Shown here: positions 32,423-44,455 of the stretch, in pieces
Numbering within the stretch: the stretch's first letter is position 1
Layout: every line of letters begins with the position of its first letter
NCBI RefSeq assembly: GCF_026262505.1
Contig: NC_067203.1
Coordinates: 22,053,411-22,117,410, forward strand
DNA from: Trichomonas vaginalis G3
Taxonomy: Eukaryota > Parabasalia > Trichomonadida > Trichomonadidae
Length of the DNA stretch: 64,000 nucleotides
Direction of reading: 5' to 3'
Translations under genes and position numbers: made by a program
Notes under the pieces: generated by a model
Databases searched by the model: none
Seen by the model: the letters and a program-made list of their open reading frames with translations, nothing else
Told to the model about the DNA's origin: nothing

Positions 32423-32902
32423 TGCCAAAAAAAATTTTTTATTGAACAGATGGTTTTACATATGGTATTTTTATCTCATGATTAAGAGAATTCATATACA
32501 CAATCAAAATTTTATAATTTTGGTAATTCGATAATCATTCCATCAAAGCTAATTTTTTCTAATGATCAAATATTGAGGATTTATTGTCATTTAGATAAAC
32601 CTCCATTTGAATATGACTTGGGTCATCACAACCCTTTGATTTTTAAAGAAATATATTACAATTTGGAACTATATTTTTACAAATACCTGATTACTGGTTA
32701 TAATAATTCAAAATAATACTAAGCCTAAAGCCAAGTTAAGTAACTATAACATACAGTTTTATAAACAAAAAAGGAAAATAAAAATACTAAATATACTTAA
32801 TCAAATCATTGATAAGAAACTGTTAAAGGACTAGAATACATTTCTTGAATAATTTTCTCAGCAATTACGTGATAACAACATAGGCTTTCATTAAGTATAC
32901 TT
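32423..32902. other. AT-rich spacer (host block 1)
   Basis: About 480 bases, matching 53849-54314 with small indels. It should hold the TMCO1-like promoter on its left side. No gene is seen. Confidence 0.5.
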
Positions 32903-33884
32903 TCAAATTTATTGCTCAATTGCGTCTTTTGAGGGAGCCAATATCCCTGTGAAGGAGTTAATACAATAATCAATCATCAGCATCAAGTAAATCTTCAGGA
33001 CTATCTTGAATTTTGTTCTTTTTGTGGAACTGTTGATTGTTTGTTCGACGCACTTGTATATTCTCTATATCTTACTCTCTACTCACTTCGAAGCGTGATT
33101 AACGAGTCATCTATTTTAGCTCTCGATTTCACTCTTGTATTTGCTTAGCCTCTTTTGGTTGCAGGTTTTCAGCACAGATTCAGACTTTTTTCAAAAGTTC
33201 CTCACATTGTCTGTCGCTTTTTCTTCTGATTCAGTTATTTAGTTTCAAATCTTTAAATTTTCTTTTTGAAGATCATCATAATTTTATCTTTGTTTTGAGA
33301 TAAATGTGTTAAATTGAGATGCTTTTATGCAAGTGCTGCTTTTTCTGATTCCAATCTCTCTACACAGGATTGGAGATGAGCTATATAGTCTAAAGATATT
33401 GAGCTTCCTTATCTTGATTTGAGAAGTTATGATCTTAATTGCTTTCCGCTATATCTTTAGCCCGTAATTTTTCATTCTTCAAGGTTTTTATAACGTATTC
33501 AAATAATTTCCCAACTGAAGATAGTGATTATTTGAAATCTTTTGATATGGCATTGTATATAGTTTACGCTGAAATTTCTTCTGTTTCAATTTCGTTGCCA
33601 AAGTTCCTTGATATTTGGTCGGCTTTACCAATTCCGGTTCGAAGTGTTAATTTAAAGATATTCTTCTGTTTGAATTGATTTAAATAGTGTCTGTAAGAAT
33701 AATAAATGACTGGATGTTTCCGGATGAATCTTTCATATGCTGTTGAATAAAATTTTCAACATTCTTGTGCTTGCCCTATTTTAGCAGTTTTAATTCAATT
33801 AATTTTGTTTTAAATTGAAACCATTCCGTCGAAAAGAAGTCTTGTTGTCGAAAACCCTGGTCTACTTCGGAATATTCAACTCAT
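32903..33884 (-). pseudogene. Coiled-coil protein gene, indel-damaged copy (host block 1)
   Basis: Aligns along its length with the intact 319-residue gene at 54315-55274, but frames are broken repeatedly by small insertions and deletions. Start (cat at 33882-33884) and stop are recognisable. Confidence 0.75.
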
Positions 33885-33983
33885 TTATTCAAAAAGAAAT
33901 GGACGTTATTTGAGTCAGCATTACGAACTAAAAAGGTTCAATTCCTCATTAGAAAATCTATATTAAAGCATGTCTAATGTTTG

Positions 33984-34052
33984 GGTCCCGTAGTGTAAGC
34001 GGTTCAGACTTGGGACTTGAATCCCGAAATCCAGGTTCGACTCCTGGCGGAC
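33984..34052 (+). tRNA. tRNA-Gln(TTG), damaged copy (host block 1)
   Basis: Matches the intact tRNA-Gln at 55370-55441 but with one extra A in the D arm, a changed D-loop/stem junction, one T missing from the anticodon loop (six instead of seven bases), and a missing G and C in the 3' acceptor strand. As written it could not fold into a normal tRNA. Since a tRNA gene cannot be explained by reading-frame decay, these small indels are a useful sign of consensus error or of a dead duplicate. Confidence 0.75.
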
Positions 34053-34378
34053 AAGCTTTTTGCTTATTTATTTTTATGCTGGATAATCAATTTATTGTCT
34101 GTATGAAAGAAAAGCTATTATTGTTTAATAACGTCATCTTTTCATGTTGAGGCCAATCTTGAAAATTACATGAAACTGTTAGTATCCAAGTTTTTTCGAA
34201 CCTGTGATTAACAGAACCTAAACTTGACTATTCATTTTCAATCAATAAATAAACCTGCATATTACGTTCAGACATTATTTCATCAAACTCACTTATTAAA
34301 AACAATCTGGCTTTCAAAATTTAAAGTTCAAAAGGCAAATTCTAAGTTGCATATTAATGCTTTACTGCATATTAAAAT
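34053..34378. other. AT-rich spacer (host block 1)
   Basis: Matches 55442-55751 with small indels. No gene is seen; the plus-strand frame at 34224-34424 is a composition shadow. Confidence 0.5.
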
Positions 34379-35610
34379 ATTAAATCTATCTCTCTACAAG
34401 AATCCTTCACACGTTTCTTTATGAGCACATCATCATTTGCTTCATACTTTAAAGCATGAAATCAGTGGAGTTTTTCCGCGCAAATTAGGTTGGTTCGTTT
34501 CTACATGTGCTTCCTAAAACAAGTACCTTAAGTCGAAATGTCGGTCTATTGTTGCCCCATGTCGAACGGGAATTTCCTTGTTCGAATCTTTTGCTTTCGA
34601 TGATGCTGCTCTCCAAGCGATGCAATATTCACAATTTCGACATGCCCACTTGAATCTGCCCACATAAAGTGGACGTGTACATTTATTTTGTGATCTTAAC
34701 ATTATAATCTGCCACCAATAGAGACGAGACTTTTAAAAATCACATCCAAACTGTCCATGATTTTGCCGCACATGTGAGAGCTGTGTATCCCTAATTTATT
34801 TTGTCGTTCTTCTATCCGAATCCGATAGGAGTATAAATATTTAAACAAATAATCTAGTTTCCCATTATATGATGCGGATGATATCAATAGATCATAACCA
34901 TATTTGTTCTTTGAACTCTGCTTCAGCCGCATTCTATAATGGGATTTCAACAAGATAAGATTTCCTTTTTTCGATTGCAACGCCAGCAACAACAGTTATA
35001 TCTGGTTATCTGTTTTTCTTTTCGTCGATTTTTTCTTTAACCAGAGGATTTTTTCATGATATTTATTTCCTTTTTCTGACAAGATTTTCAAAGATTTTGT
35101 AAAATTAAAGTCAAAGTCTTCTTGATTTTTTATATTGAATAAATATGATTTAAGAGAAAGATGCATTTAGCTGGTGACATGATTCTTTTTCAGTCTCGTT
35201 TTTCCTCTAGTGTTTGAACAGATTCTTCAAGATTATTAAACTTCCTTTTTTCAAAAATCATTATTGGTGTTGTAATTTTGTTCGATCAATTTAGATCGAA
35301 TCATTTAAGACTTTTAATTTCAGCTTCCTTCATTGCTTCAGAATAATTTGCATCTTTGGAATTAGTTCGTAATCTGTGAAGTTAATATTTCCTTCAATAC
35401 TGTACATTTAGTGTTGCCTAAACTCGCTTATACCACCTTAAGAAGACGCAAGCGAAATTTTCAGCTGCGATAATTTATTGACTTGAAAAATGTCTTTCAT
35501 ATCTGCAATTTCAAATATCATCAAAAAGCATTCCATCTGTTTAACTGTACTCCCTGATGGAAGAGAACAATGAACTCTGAGTTTCGAAGTCAGCTATTAT
35601 CTTTCTCCAT
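34379..35610 (-). pseudogene. Ankyrin-repeat protein gene, indel-damaged copy (host block 1)
   Basis: Aligns with the intact gene at 55752-56930 over its whole length and is split by many small indels. Fragments of ankyrin repeats can still be read at 34702-34992 (NKYGYDLLISSASYNGKLDY). Confidence 0.75.
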
Positions 35611-36986
35611 TTGAATATAGCCGACCATTTTTAAGGGTATAGTCCACTAAATTTTTAAGTTTTGAACATGAAAATAAGCTTCTGTGACCATGTAAATAAT
35701 ATATATTCTATGCAAAACGAGAGTTATGCATAATTTTTTTGTTTTATCAAATCTTCCTTTTTTTGAGAGAAGTCTCTCAATAATTTTGAGAAAATCTTCT
35801 GATATAAAGAGATATCACATTTGTAGAAGAAGTAAGTGTTTTCCCAACATTTTATATGTTCATCCTGTCCTAACAATATAAAGCTGCATGAGGTGCCATC
35901 TTGTGCGTTTGCTATTTTATGTACTATTTTCAATGAGATAATCCCTCTTCTCCGGGTGATTTTAAACAGTCAACTCAATTTTAAAATAAAGATTTCAATC
36001 AAAATGATTTCGAAATTCGATATTGATTATATAAATAGCACTGTTAACCAATTTGGATTGAAGTAACAACATACCTTGTGTTTGTATGCATTTAGTACCA
36101 GACCTTTATTTTTGACTAAACTATAAAATTTTTATTCTTATATAAAATAGTATAGTGTTAGCATAAACATGAAATTCAATAGCATTATTTTGGATTTGTT
36201 AGATTTGGTAAAATTTTTAAGAATAAATTAAAATCGCAAATCAAAATAAAAGAAACCTTTTTTTTGTATCTTCTATGATTACCTTTTTGGTACTAAATTG
36301 GCATTCAATAAGTAAATTATCCTTGTATTATTCTGGTGACAAAGCCCTCAGTTTATGCGGTAGTGAATGAGGACATCGTCATTTTGGCGAAGAGAATGCC
36401 GATTTATTATTAAAGCGTATTTTTGAGAATTGTTCCTTTGAATTATTTAAAATTAAAGTAATTGAATAGGTAGGATAACCTACCTTTGCTAAATTTGTTA
36501 TAATTTGACCTTATTCTAGTTGGTCTGAGAATATTTTGCGAATAATAAATTCTATTCGCCGAATTTTGAAATTTTCTCCTGAATGGGCCCGACTCGCTGA
36601 AACGGTATTAGTGTTAATGGTAACTTGTCTGAATTTTTCAAATTTTTATTCGAAATCCAAAAAATCACAAAAAAGGCATAGAAAATTAATTTGCATTTAG
36701 GTTTTCACTTTTTTGGAAAAAAAAGATATTTTTTCCCCAATAAAGTCTTGTTTTTACTTTGAGCAGGAATAGAACGTTATTTTGAATTTGAAAACGACAG
36801 GATAATGTTCGATTTTATGTATTTTCTAAAATGTGTCAATTTTTGATTCGAACCGTTATCCATTGAAAAACTCGATTTTAAATGTTATTCCAAAATATTC
36901 ATCTAATGATAATAGTATATATTTATTATTATTACTTTTTATTCCATATTTTCACTTTGGCGGGATTTCATTTTTTTTTTTGTTGT
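35611..36986. other. AT-rich region without a gene (host block 1)
   Basis: About 1.4 kb matching 56931-58274 with indels. Both copies lack credible ORFs. Contains the AAGCCCTCAGTTTATGCGGTAG stretch shared with block 2, possibly an old relic. Nothing identifiable. Confidence 0.5.
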
Positions 36987-37534
36987 ATGGCCATATTGTT
37001 CACCAAAACGTAGGAAACAGAAGCAATGCATAACATCTTTAATCTTCAACGAACGTCGTCGACCTCTCAGCCGCGACGATGCTTGGTCTTTGCATAATGA
37101 CTCGGAAATGCCATATCCAAAAGGTGTTCGCTTTGCTTCTCTTTGTGGACTAAGCCCTGTGAAGAGTGGTGTCATGAGACAACAGAGATTTTTGTGACGA
37201 TAAGGATTAGAAAGACTTAAAGTATTTCCCTAAGCCTGTCGAGAAAGTCCTTCATGGTTTTTATCATTGATCAAGCATGGACGCACAGGCGAACGTCGCC
37301 AAAGTTGTAACAGTAACTGCGCTCGATGCTGTCACAACAAAAGAAGTTCTTTGCATCGTGAACATCAACCATATTGGTGAAAAGCACAGACAGGAATGCT
37401 AACATATTCCGGACTTCAACATATGGAAAGTGTTGGAACTCGAATCATCCTTGAAGGCAATTAAAGAATACAATATCTTGAAAGAATGTTAAAGGAGATT
37501 ATTAAAGACCCGAGATACAGAAAGTGTCTCTGTC
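36987..37534 (+). pseudogene. Kolobok-like transposase fragment, damaged copy, cut by Polinton 2
   Basis: Same sequence as 58275-58808 with small indels. It ends exactly at the first base of Polinton 2 (AGTTAG at 37535). See the block 2 copy for motifs. Confidence 0.7.
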
Positions 37535-37689
37535 AGTTAGTCAGGCTAAGTCGTTACTGTGGGCACTGCGCGCCTCCGTATCACCACTTAAGGTTTTGGA
37601 CACTTACAAAACCGTTAAACGTATATTATTAACAACACAACGACAACACTAAACTTAACCATTAAATATTTACAGAGCCACCAACCACT

Positions 37690-38070
37690 CACCTGCCCTA
37701 TGTAAAAAATAAAAATCCTCACCTTAACAAAATATTGCAACCTCCTTCCCATTGCTGTGCCTTCACATAAAGTTCATATCCTTCTGACTCCTTTCTTCTT
37801 CATATAGGTAATAATCATGTCCCAAAATGAACTGTTATCAAGTTTTGACAGGCTAATGAAACACGTTTAACCGTTTGCTATCGTATTGGCCCCCCCCTTT
37901 TTTTTTTTTTTGGTTTTTTTTAATAAAACTTTTTTTTTTTCCATTCTTCATTCCTTCATAACACGCTCCAAACTAACTTTACGCTTTCTCCTCGTAAATT
38001 CTGATAAAATGTATTTCACAGGAACGAAGGAACAAATTCTGAACCTCATGACGTTGTATGTTTGTTATTA
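37690..38070 (-). pseudogene. Polinton copy 2: left-most small gene, broken
   Basis: DNA matches the copy 3 type (58990-59310), not the divergent copy 1 type, with several breaks. Confidence 0.6.
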
Positions 38071-38224
38071 TGAGATTTTTGTTCTTTATACATCCAATAA
38101 TTTAAAAAAATAAAAATAGCTAAAATAAGATATCACCACCCTCACACGTATAGAAAACATAGCAAAAAATAAATTTAGGTGAATGGTGAGATTCACCTCT
38201 TTTTTCACCGTTTTTCACCCAAAT

Positions 38225-38462
38225 AAAAATTTATCCTCACTCTCTCTCTCCAACTCTTCTAACTTCTTCTTAAGTTCACCAATGTTGTCCTCATGAAGTT
38301 TAATCTTTCTCAAAATTCCTTCTTTATCTAATGGTTGCTTTATCTTCTAAACTGAACTCTACCATCCTTCATAGTATGAAGTAAAAACCTTCTGAATCCT
38401 GATTTAATGTATTTCTACCAAAAACTTTTGTTTCATTGCTTCAGTGACTTTAGTCGTCATTT
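38225..38462 (-). pseudogene. Polinton copy 2: small coiled-coil gene, broken
   Basis: Counterpart of 15873-16109 and 59469-59711; same start context (CATTTCAATCAAATAAAAAT), broken. Confidence 0.6.
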
Positions 38463-38509
38463 CAATCAAATAAAAATTTTAATATTAAATAAAAATAACG
38501 TTATTTTTC

Positions 38510-38958
38510 AGTAAAGAACGCAGGAGTTTACGATTTATTTGGGGTAGGTTCTGGTTTAAATGTTGGAGTCGGTTTTGGAGTTGACTTTTGAACAGGAGTT
38601 TGTATTTCCATAGGTTCAGGAGTCATTGAAGGTGTTGTTTGTGGAAGCGTTGGTTTTGGCGATGGTGTCGGAGTTTGTTTAACTTCAGCTACTTCAGTAT
38701 TATTTACAACATTTGCTTTATTTTCTTTTCAACATCATACTGCTCCTGCTGTAGCTAGCAACCTAGTGGGAGACCATATTTATATAAGGACTTGACCAAA
38801 TGCTATTTTTGCCAGGAGCTGGTGGAACACCTAACCTTGGTGAGACTGCTCTTTGCCATTGTGCAGCTCGTAAGAAATATTCAATAGGTGCTCCATAATC
38901 GTTTGGTAAAGTTTGTTTCATAGATGTGAAGGTTAACGAGAGCTTGATGAAGAACTCA
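38510..38958 (-). pseudogene. Polinton copy 2: small membrane protein gene, broken
   Basis: Counterpart of 16158-16616; Pro/Thr-rich tail and the hydrophobic segment are recognisable in pieces. Broken. Confidence 0.6.
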
Positions 38959-38989
38959 TTTATAAGCTTAAAAAATAAACGTTCATGCC

Positions 38990-40550
38990 TTTATTCCTCA
39001 CTGTCGTCGTTGCTAAGTTATAGTCTCAAGTCTTATTATTGGGATTCCATTAGCACGCACCTGAATGGCAAAGCAACAATCCCTCATAAATCCAATAGTG
39101 GCTTTGGTACTTTTCAGTTGCTAGTTCAATAGGTCCTTTAACAGACAATTTGTTGTTATTGGAGCAGTAGATGTTTGACCTTGCTGGAAGCAAAAGTCCA
39201 CTTCTGTTGGAAAACCACATAAGAAATGTGTGTTGTCATAGCTATCCCATTTATGTTCCACACTACCATCATCCACCAATGACCTCATAACTCTTCATTA
39301 AATCCATCATATCATTGTTTGTTTGGCAAGCGTTCGCAACCATTTCATAAAATACAGGTCACATGATTTTTCAGGTTCTGCAGGCATATTTCCATAAGCT
39401 CCCATGGAAAGCTGAAGATATTTAAACTTAGGGTTCTCAAAATTAACATAATAGTTGTCTTTCTTTCTAAATGTGCCCAATACTTTTAACATTAATAGGC
39501 CGTATAGCTGCTGTAATGTTGCACTTGAACTATCTGTATTCTTTGAGAATGAACCGTCCATAGGATCCAATCATAACTTTAACAGGAAAACATAAAGCCT
39601 CGTTTGTATAATGTTCTACAACGTTCTGTATAAATGTTGGGTCTAAGGAGAATGACTTTGGATGAATGAAACATTCATTAAAATCCATCTTTGTTCGAAA
39701 TAGTTGCTGGTTACAGTTGTAATAGTAACTGTTCCACTAGCTTCTTATGCCTTCGTTATCATAGTGAATGGTTCATTCCATGGAACAAATTTATTTGTCG
39801 GTGGATTTAAATCTGAAGCAAATGCAACTTTAAGAGTTGGATTGAAAGCAATGATATCATTTACAGATTATAGATGTGCATTGTATAGGCGTCGCACTGA
39901 ACTTTACTTTAAGCTGAATGTTCCGCAAATGCGGAATAAATCATATAGCTTCTAATGGTAAAATCTTCTAACAGGAATCTTAAAACGAAGCTTAAAATCA
40001 AATGTTTTCCTGCTGTAATTGGACCACTAACAATTTTGTCCTGTTCTGCATGTTCCCGAAGACTCCATACATCTTCATGTCGAGTCTTTGAGAAAACATC
40101 TACTTTCTTTATTTGTTCGGTAGTTTGTGAGTTTGAAGTTATATATGCTTCTTCTCTTGCGTTGTCTTGAGAATATACGATACGACCATTTGCAAGGATT
40201 TGATATCCAGCAACTGCATAGAAAGCGTCATCAAAAACCAATCCAAAATCCTGGTGAGTTTGTTTTATTGGAACCTGAACCAATTTCTTTATCTCAATAA
40301 ATTGACCTTCCATTTATATACGTAATGAATGTATGTAAAGGTCCAACATATTTTCACCAGGAGGTGAGAGATTGAATGTTTCCCATGTGTTATCTTTAGC
40401 AGTTCCAGGTTGTGATGGAATCTTTGCGTCAAAATATTTTTCTATTAGTGGTCACCATTTGAACTGCATTGTCTATGAATCGAAAATATGAAGCGAATCT
40501 GATGAATATGCTCTGCTGGAGTAAATTCGTTTAACTGTTCGTTCTGCATG
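38990..40550 (-). pseudogene. Polinton copy 2: major capsid-like gene, broken
   Basis: Counterpart of 16647-18221 over its full length. Long pieces such as GFWIGFDD-type and DNYYVNFENPKFKYLQ stretches remain. Many small breaks. Confidence 0.7.
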
Positions 40551-40569
40551 TATTTACTTCAGTAAAATA

Positions 40570-40996
40570 TCTATTTACCTTCATTATTCTCACTCTTCTT
40601 CTTGGCATTCGTGGTGGAAGTTGTTTCTTGACATTTTCAATGAACTGTAACATCTCTTTTTGTCTCAACTTCTTTCACTGGGGTCAGGGTTCTTTGACTC
40701 GGTTTGTTTTCAATGAAATTCACGAACTTTGCAATAAGCTCTTGGTTCGTTATTGAAAGACATCTGGCTTCTTTTCTTCTGTTTTATTGACTTTTCAGTT
40801 TGAAAAAGGTTTTTATGATGGCTTCACCCTTGCCATCACTTATGTTGTCGCTTCTCGCTTCGCTAATGGAACCTTTCTTTTTCTTACGTATATTTTACCA
40901 TCTTTACTCTGACTTACATAATAGAAAGGATGTTGTATTCCTCTTTGCGTCATTTAATATAATAGACTCTCGCTCTGATTTTGACAAGCTCATTTT
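40570..40996 (-). pseudogene. Polinton copy 2: small basic protein gene, broken
   Basis: Counterpart of 18249-18677 and 61858-62292. Broken. The plus-strand frame at 40800-41084 is a shadow. Confidence 0.6.
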
Positions 40997-41040
40997 ACAT
41001 CGGTTAAAAGTTTTAATTTTGTTTTTTATCTGCAGTCAAA

Positions 41041-41299
41041 TGACTCAGACAAGCCCATATGGACAAGACTCCAAGGGGTCATAGTGTTGAAGCATTGAAG
41101 AAGAAATTCGCGAGCAATTTTATCCGAACTGAAGGAACACAAACAAGAACAAAAGCCAGAAGAGACCAAAGAGAAACCTTACGTGAAAAACAACTGCTGC
41201 ATTAGCTGCTGAAAGACAGAAGAACCCACGTTTGCTGGCGAAAAAAAGCTAGAGAAGAAGCTGAAGCAAAAGCTAAGAAGCTGAAGTGAAGAAGGAGTA
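41041..41299 (+). pseudogene. Polinton copy 2: charged helical protein gene, broken
   Basis: Counterpart of 18724-18984 on the plus strand, with the same start context (CAGTCAAATGACTCAGACAA). Broken. Confidence 0.6.
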
Positions 41300-41325
41300 A
41301 ATGGTTTTTTATTTTATCCGAATAA

Positions 41326-42168
41326 ATGTATAGACAAATACCTTTATCTGTTGCGTTCAGTAGTGAAAACCCTGAGCTCAAAATAAAGGGGAACAGAGTA
41401 ACGTTTAAGTTTCCAACAGACTGGATTGTGAACATAAATGAAGAGAAGTACATTGGCATAACATCTATGTATATAACGCATGCTTTCAGAAAGGTTGACT
41501 TTATACTTCAAGTCGAGATAGAAAATGACGAACAGTCTTTAACGCCAAAAACATTCACATATACAAATACTTTAAAGACGATTACAACATTGTTGCAATG
41601 TATGATTTCATTTAATGAATGTTCGAGAAAAAGTTAACCATTGAAGTCAAACTTTACAGCCTTTACGTGAGTTTCCTTGCACAACTGAAAGAAGAAGGTA
41701 GTCACCACAACTTATAGACTTTCATTATGAATTTAATGAAAATGAAGATGGAACTACATGCGTCAGTTTGTTTATTTCACCATTTCAATGAAGTCGCTAA
41801 AGAGAAAGAAATCCATTACGTATAAGTTTTCAAATCTCTGAACCCAAGTGATGATTTCAAGAAGTTTTTCAATTATGATGCAATGCTTCCGAGGAAAAAT
41901 GAATTTTCAAAGATTGGTAACACGCTTATTGGATAGAAAAGCAACTATTCTTTTCATTAAGAAAGGGGTTGAAAATGAGTTCATTGGTCATACAAGAATT
42001 CTATCCCACTTCCTAACCTAAATACTATAAATTAACTGGCTTCAATCGTGAGTTTTGGATAGACATGTTCTCCACTCATGACCATAACTGCCCAGTGTTC
42101 TTACTCCAGACCATAAGACTTTCTCTACATTGAAACACATCTTAAACTCTACCATCGCAGTATTGTAA
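41326..42168 (+). pseudogene. Polinton copy 2: beta-rich candidate minor capsid gene, broken
   Basis: Counterpart of 62626-63483. The first 70 or so residues read as in the other copies (MYRQIPLSVAFSSENPELK). Broken further on. Confidence 0.6.
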
Positions 42169-42176
42169 ATGACCCA

Positions 42177-42204
42177 TGGGGTTTCGCCCTTGCCGCTAGC
42201 GGCT
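42177..42204. terminator. Twin GC hairpins, copy 2
   Basis: A GGG..TTCGCCC hairpin followed by GCCGCTAGCGGC, as in copies 1 and 3, between the convergent beta-rich gene and polymerase. Confidence 0.5.
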
Positions 42205-42244
42205 TATTTTTATCAGATGGTCTCATTGCTGACAAAAATAAAAT

Positions 42245-44095
42245 GACCTCAGAACTTCAACTTACGATATAAGCTTTGTTTTGTCGTTATTGAGAAGTTA
42301 AACTTTTCAGCAAAGCAAGGACTAGAAGACTTACATAAGTCAACCAATCTCTTGACCGATCATAAGTGCTTTTATATAACTCATAACACCTGAACTCAGA
42401 GTCTTTGTCAATGTTCCTTGCGGAACCATTAAACCTTTATCTTCATCATAGAAACACTGAACAGAGTCAGGAAAATTTCATTAGCGGTTAAAGCAATAAC
42501 ATCTTGCTTCACGCCTTTCATTCTGCAGTGAATGCAACTTCATTTAAACTCAGTTGAGTAAGTCTATGTAGTCTTCTTTCCACAAAATATTGATTTTGTA
42601 TGCTAAACTTTGTTTTCCAGGTGTATTTCTGCGAAGTCACTATGAATATCTGACCAAGGTTTTTACCAATAGACTCCTTCATACGTTCTCTCTTCTTAAT
42701 ATTCAGCTAAGCGGGATGTCTTCATTGTAAATGCATCTGTCGTAGTCGCATAAATGTGCCATTCCTAAGTCCTCAGCAAACAAAACTTCACATCATTATT
42801 TTGACATATGATAGAATTTTAACACAAGTGGCAGAAGTTAAAGTGTCTGCAAATGCTTTTCGTTAGCTTGAAAATAAGTTTTATCTGACAATCCAAACCT
42901 TCGAACTTCACTATATGGTTGTAGTTTCTGATGGCATATCTTATAGCATCTTTTGTCATTCTATGGTTATTTTTGACTCAATAGGAGATAAATAGTTTTT
43001 GCCATAAATCTGTTCAGATGAGTTTATATTTTTCTTGTAATGGTTTCTTCTTTCTTATACTTTAACCTTAACTCAAACAACTTCTTTACTTCATCTCTTA
43101 TTCTATATATCTCTGTTTCCATCGTAATAGTATCCTTGCAACACTTCACATTTGACACCTTGATATTTTATGAGGTCTTGTAATGTTATATGGTCAACAT
43201 ACATTAAACAGCAAGTGTTTGAAACTTCTGGGAACCGTTAAGTTCTGGATTTAGTAGTCAGGTCACAAACTATTAAAGGAAAGTGTCTATGTATACCAAT
43301 CTCTGTTATCTTATGAGAACAAAGAACAGACATAAACTTTTCACCAATGGGTTCCTTTTTGTGCATCGAATAAATGTCTAACAAATACTCGGTGCTTACA
43401 TCTCCTTCATAACCTTTGGAATCCTTCAAAGTATAAAGTCTTGCTATGCTGATGGATATAATGAAACAGCGTCGAAGTCAGCAATGAGTTTCTTTTCTCT
43501 TTTGTTTAATGTTATCTGAAACATACATCTTTCCACCTTGAATGCATCTCGAAATAAATTCTCTTGGTTTATTTGAGAGGTCATAAAGATTTCCATTCGG
43601 GAAGTACACTCTGTTCTCAAATAATTTGTTAGCAATTGAACAAATACTAACGTAGTCATAAACGTTTAAATCAACTCTTTCAATAATGTCATGCGGAAAC
43701 TTTAACAAAACCTTCTCTTAAATACTTACATCTTGTTTGCAGTAAAAGTGCTATATTTCTAAGTCGGCAAGTGGTTCTCATCTATTCTGCACCTTTGATG
43801 AATCTAATGTTTTCATGAATGTATCCGCATCCTGGATAAACTTACAGCTCAAAATGATCACCCAGTTCTGTGTCCATTTGCTAACAAGTACTTGCTGTAG
43901 TAGTTATATGATATGTCTTTCCGGTCGTTATTGTAAGTTAAACATAGCAGGAAATAGTTTAAGCTTCCTTATTTATAACAGCCTGAAGAAGTCCTTTTAT
44001 AATATTGCCCCTTCTTTATATAAGCAGCTTTTGCATTGTTCGTGAACCTTTAAATGATGGAGTTCCTTTCACTTCTGTTAAGTGTCTTTAAGATG
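42245..44095 (-). pseudogene. polB: Polinton copy 2: polymerase-domain part of polB, broken
   Basis: Matches the polymerase domain and the start of the exonuclease region of copy 1, with many small breaks. Pieces around 43.4-43.7 kb read [10 protein letters not shown] and [20 protein letters not shown]. The similarity to copy 1 stops near 44095, where different sequence begins. Confidence 0.7.
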
Positions 44096-44099
44096 ACAG

Positions 44100-44451
44100 T
44101 TTAATATCAATAATAAACACTGGCTTAGACTCTAAATCTTTTTACCCAATTTACCTTGAACTTCAACTATCTTAGACTCATAATATTATAGTCGTCTGCT
44201 TTCTTGGTTATAAGTATAACAAGTTGTATGCTTTACCTTCTTCGAGTTTGAGAACTTCTGTTCAAAATTTTCTTTGACTGTCACACATACCGTCAAGTAT
44301 AAGTCTTCAAAAGTGTTGCACCACTTTTCTAACAACAGCCAAACTTAACTGGTGCATGTTCCAAATTTTGTCAAATGTAGACTTTTCAAAATTGCTAGAA
44401 GTAAACATTCAATATGCGAATGGATGCTAACTTATCTTTGACTTCTGTCAT
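44100..44451 (-). other. Polinton copy 2: short unrecognised gene piece with an upstream TTTTTATCCGAA motif
   Basis: Minus-strand sequence beginning at ATG 44451 (MTEVKDKLASIRILNVYF). The 12-mer TTTTTATCCGAA lies about 40 bp upstream (44491-44502, minus strand). Frames are broken. No family is recognised. Confidence 0.35.
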
Positions 44452-44455
44452 GTAC

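Noticed and set aside
34702-34992. 96-codon ankyrin-like ORF as a separate gene
   Set aside because: It is a piece of the damaged copy of the ankyrin-repeat gene that is intact in host block 2.
36939-37175. Minus-strand 78-codon ORF (MTPLFTGLSPQREAKRTP...)
   Set aside because: Antisense to the transposase fragment present on the plus strand in both host blocks.
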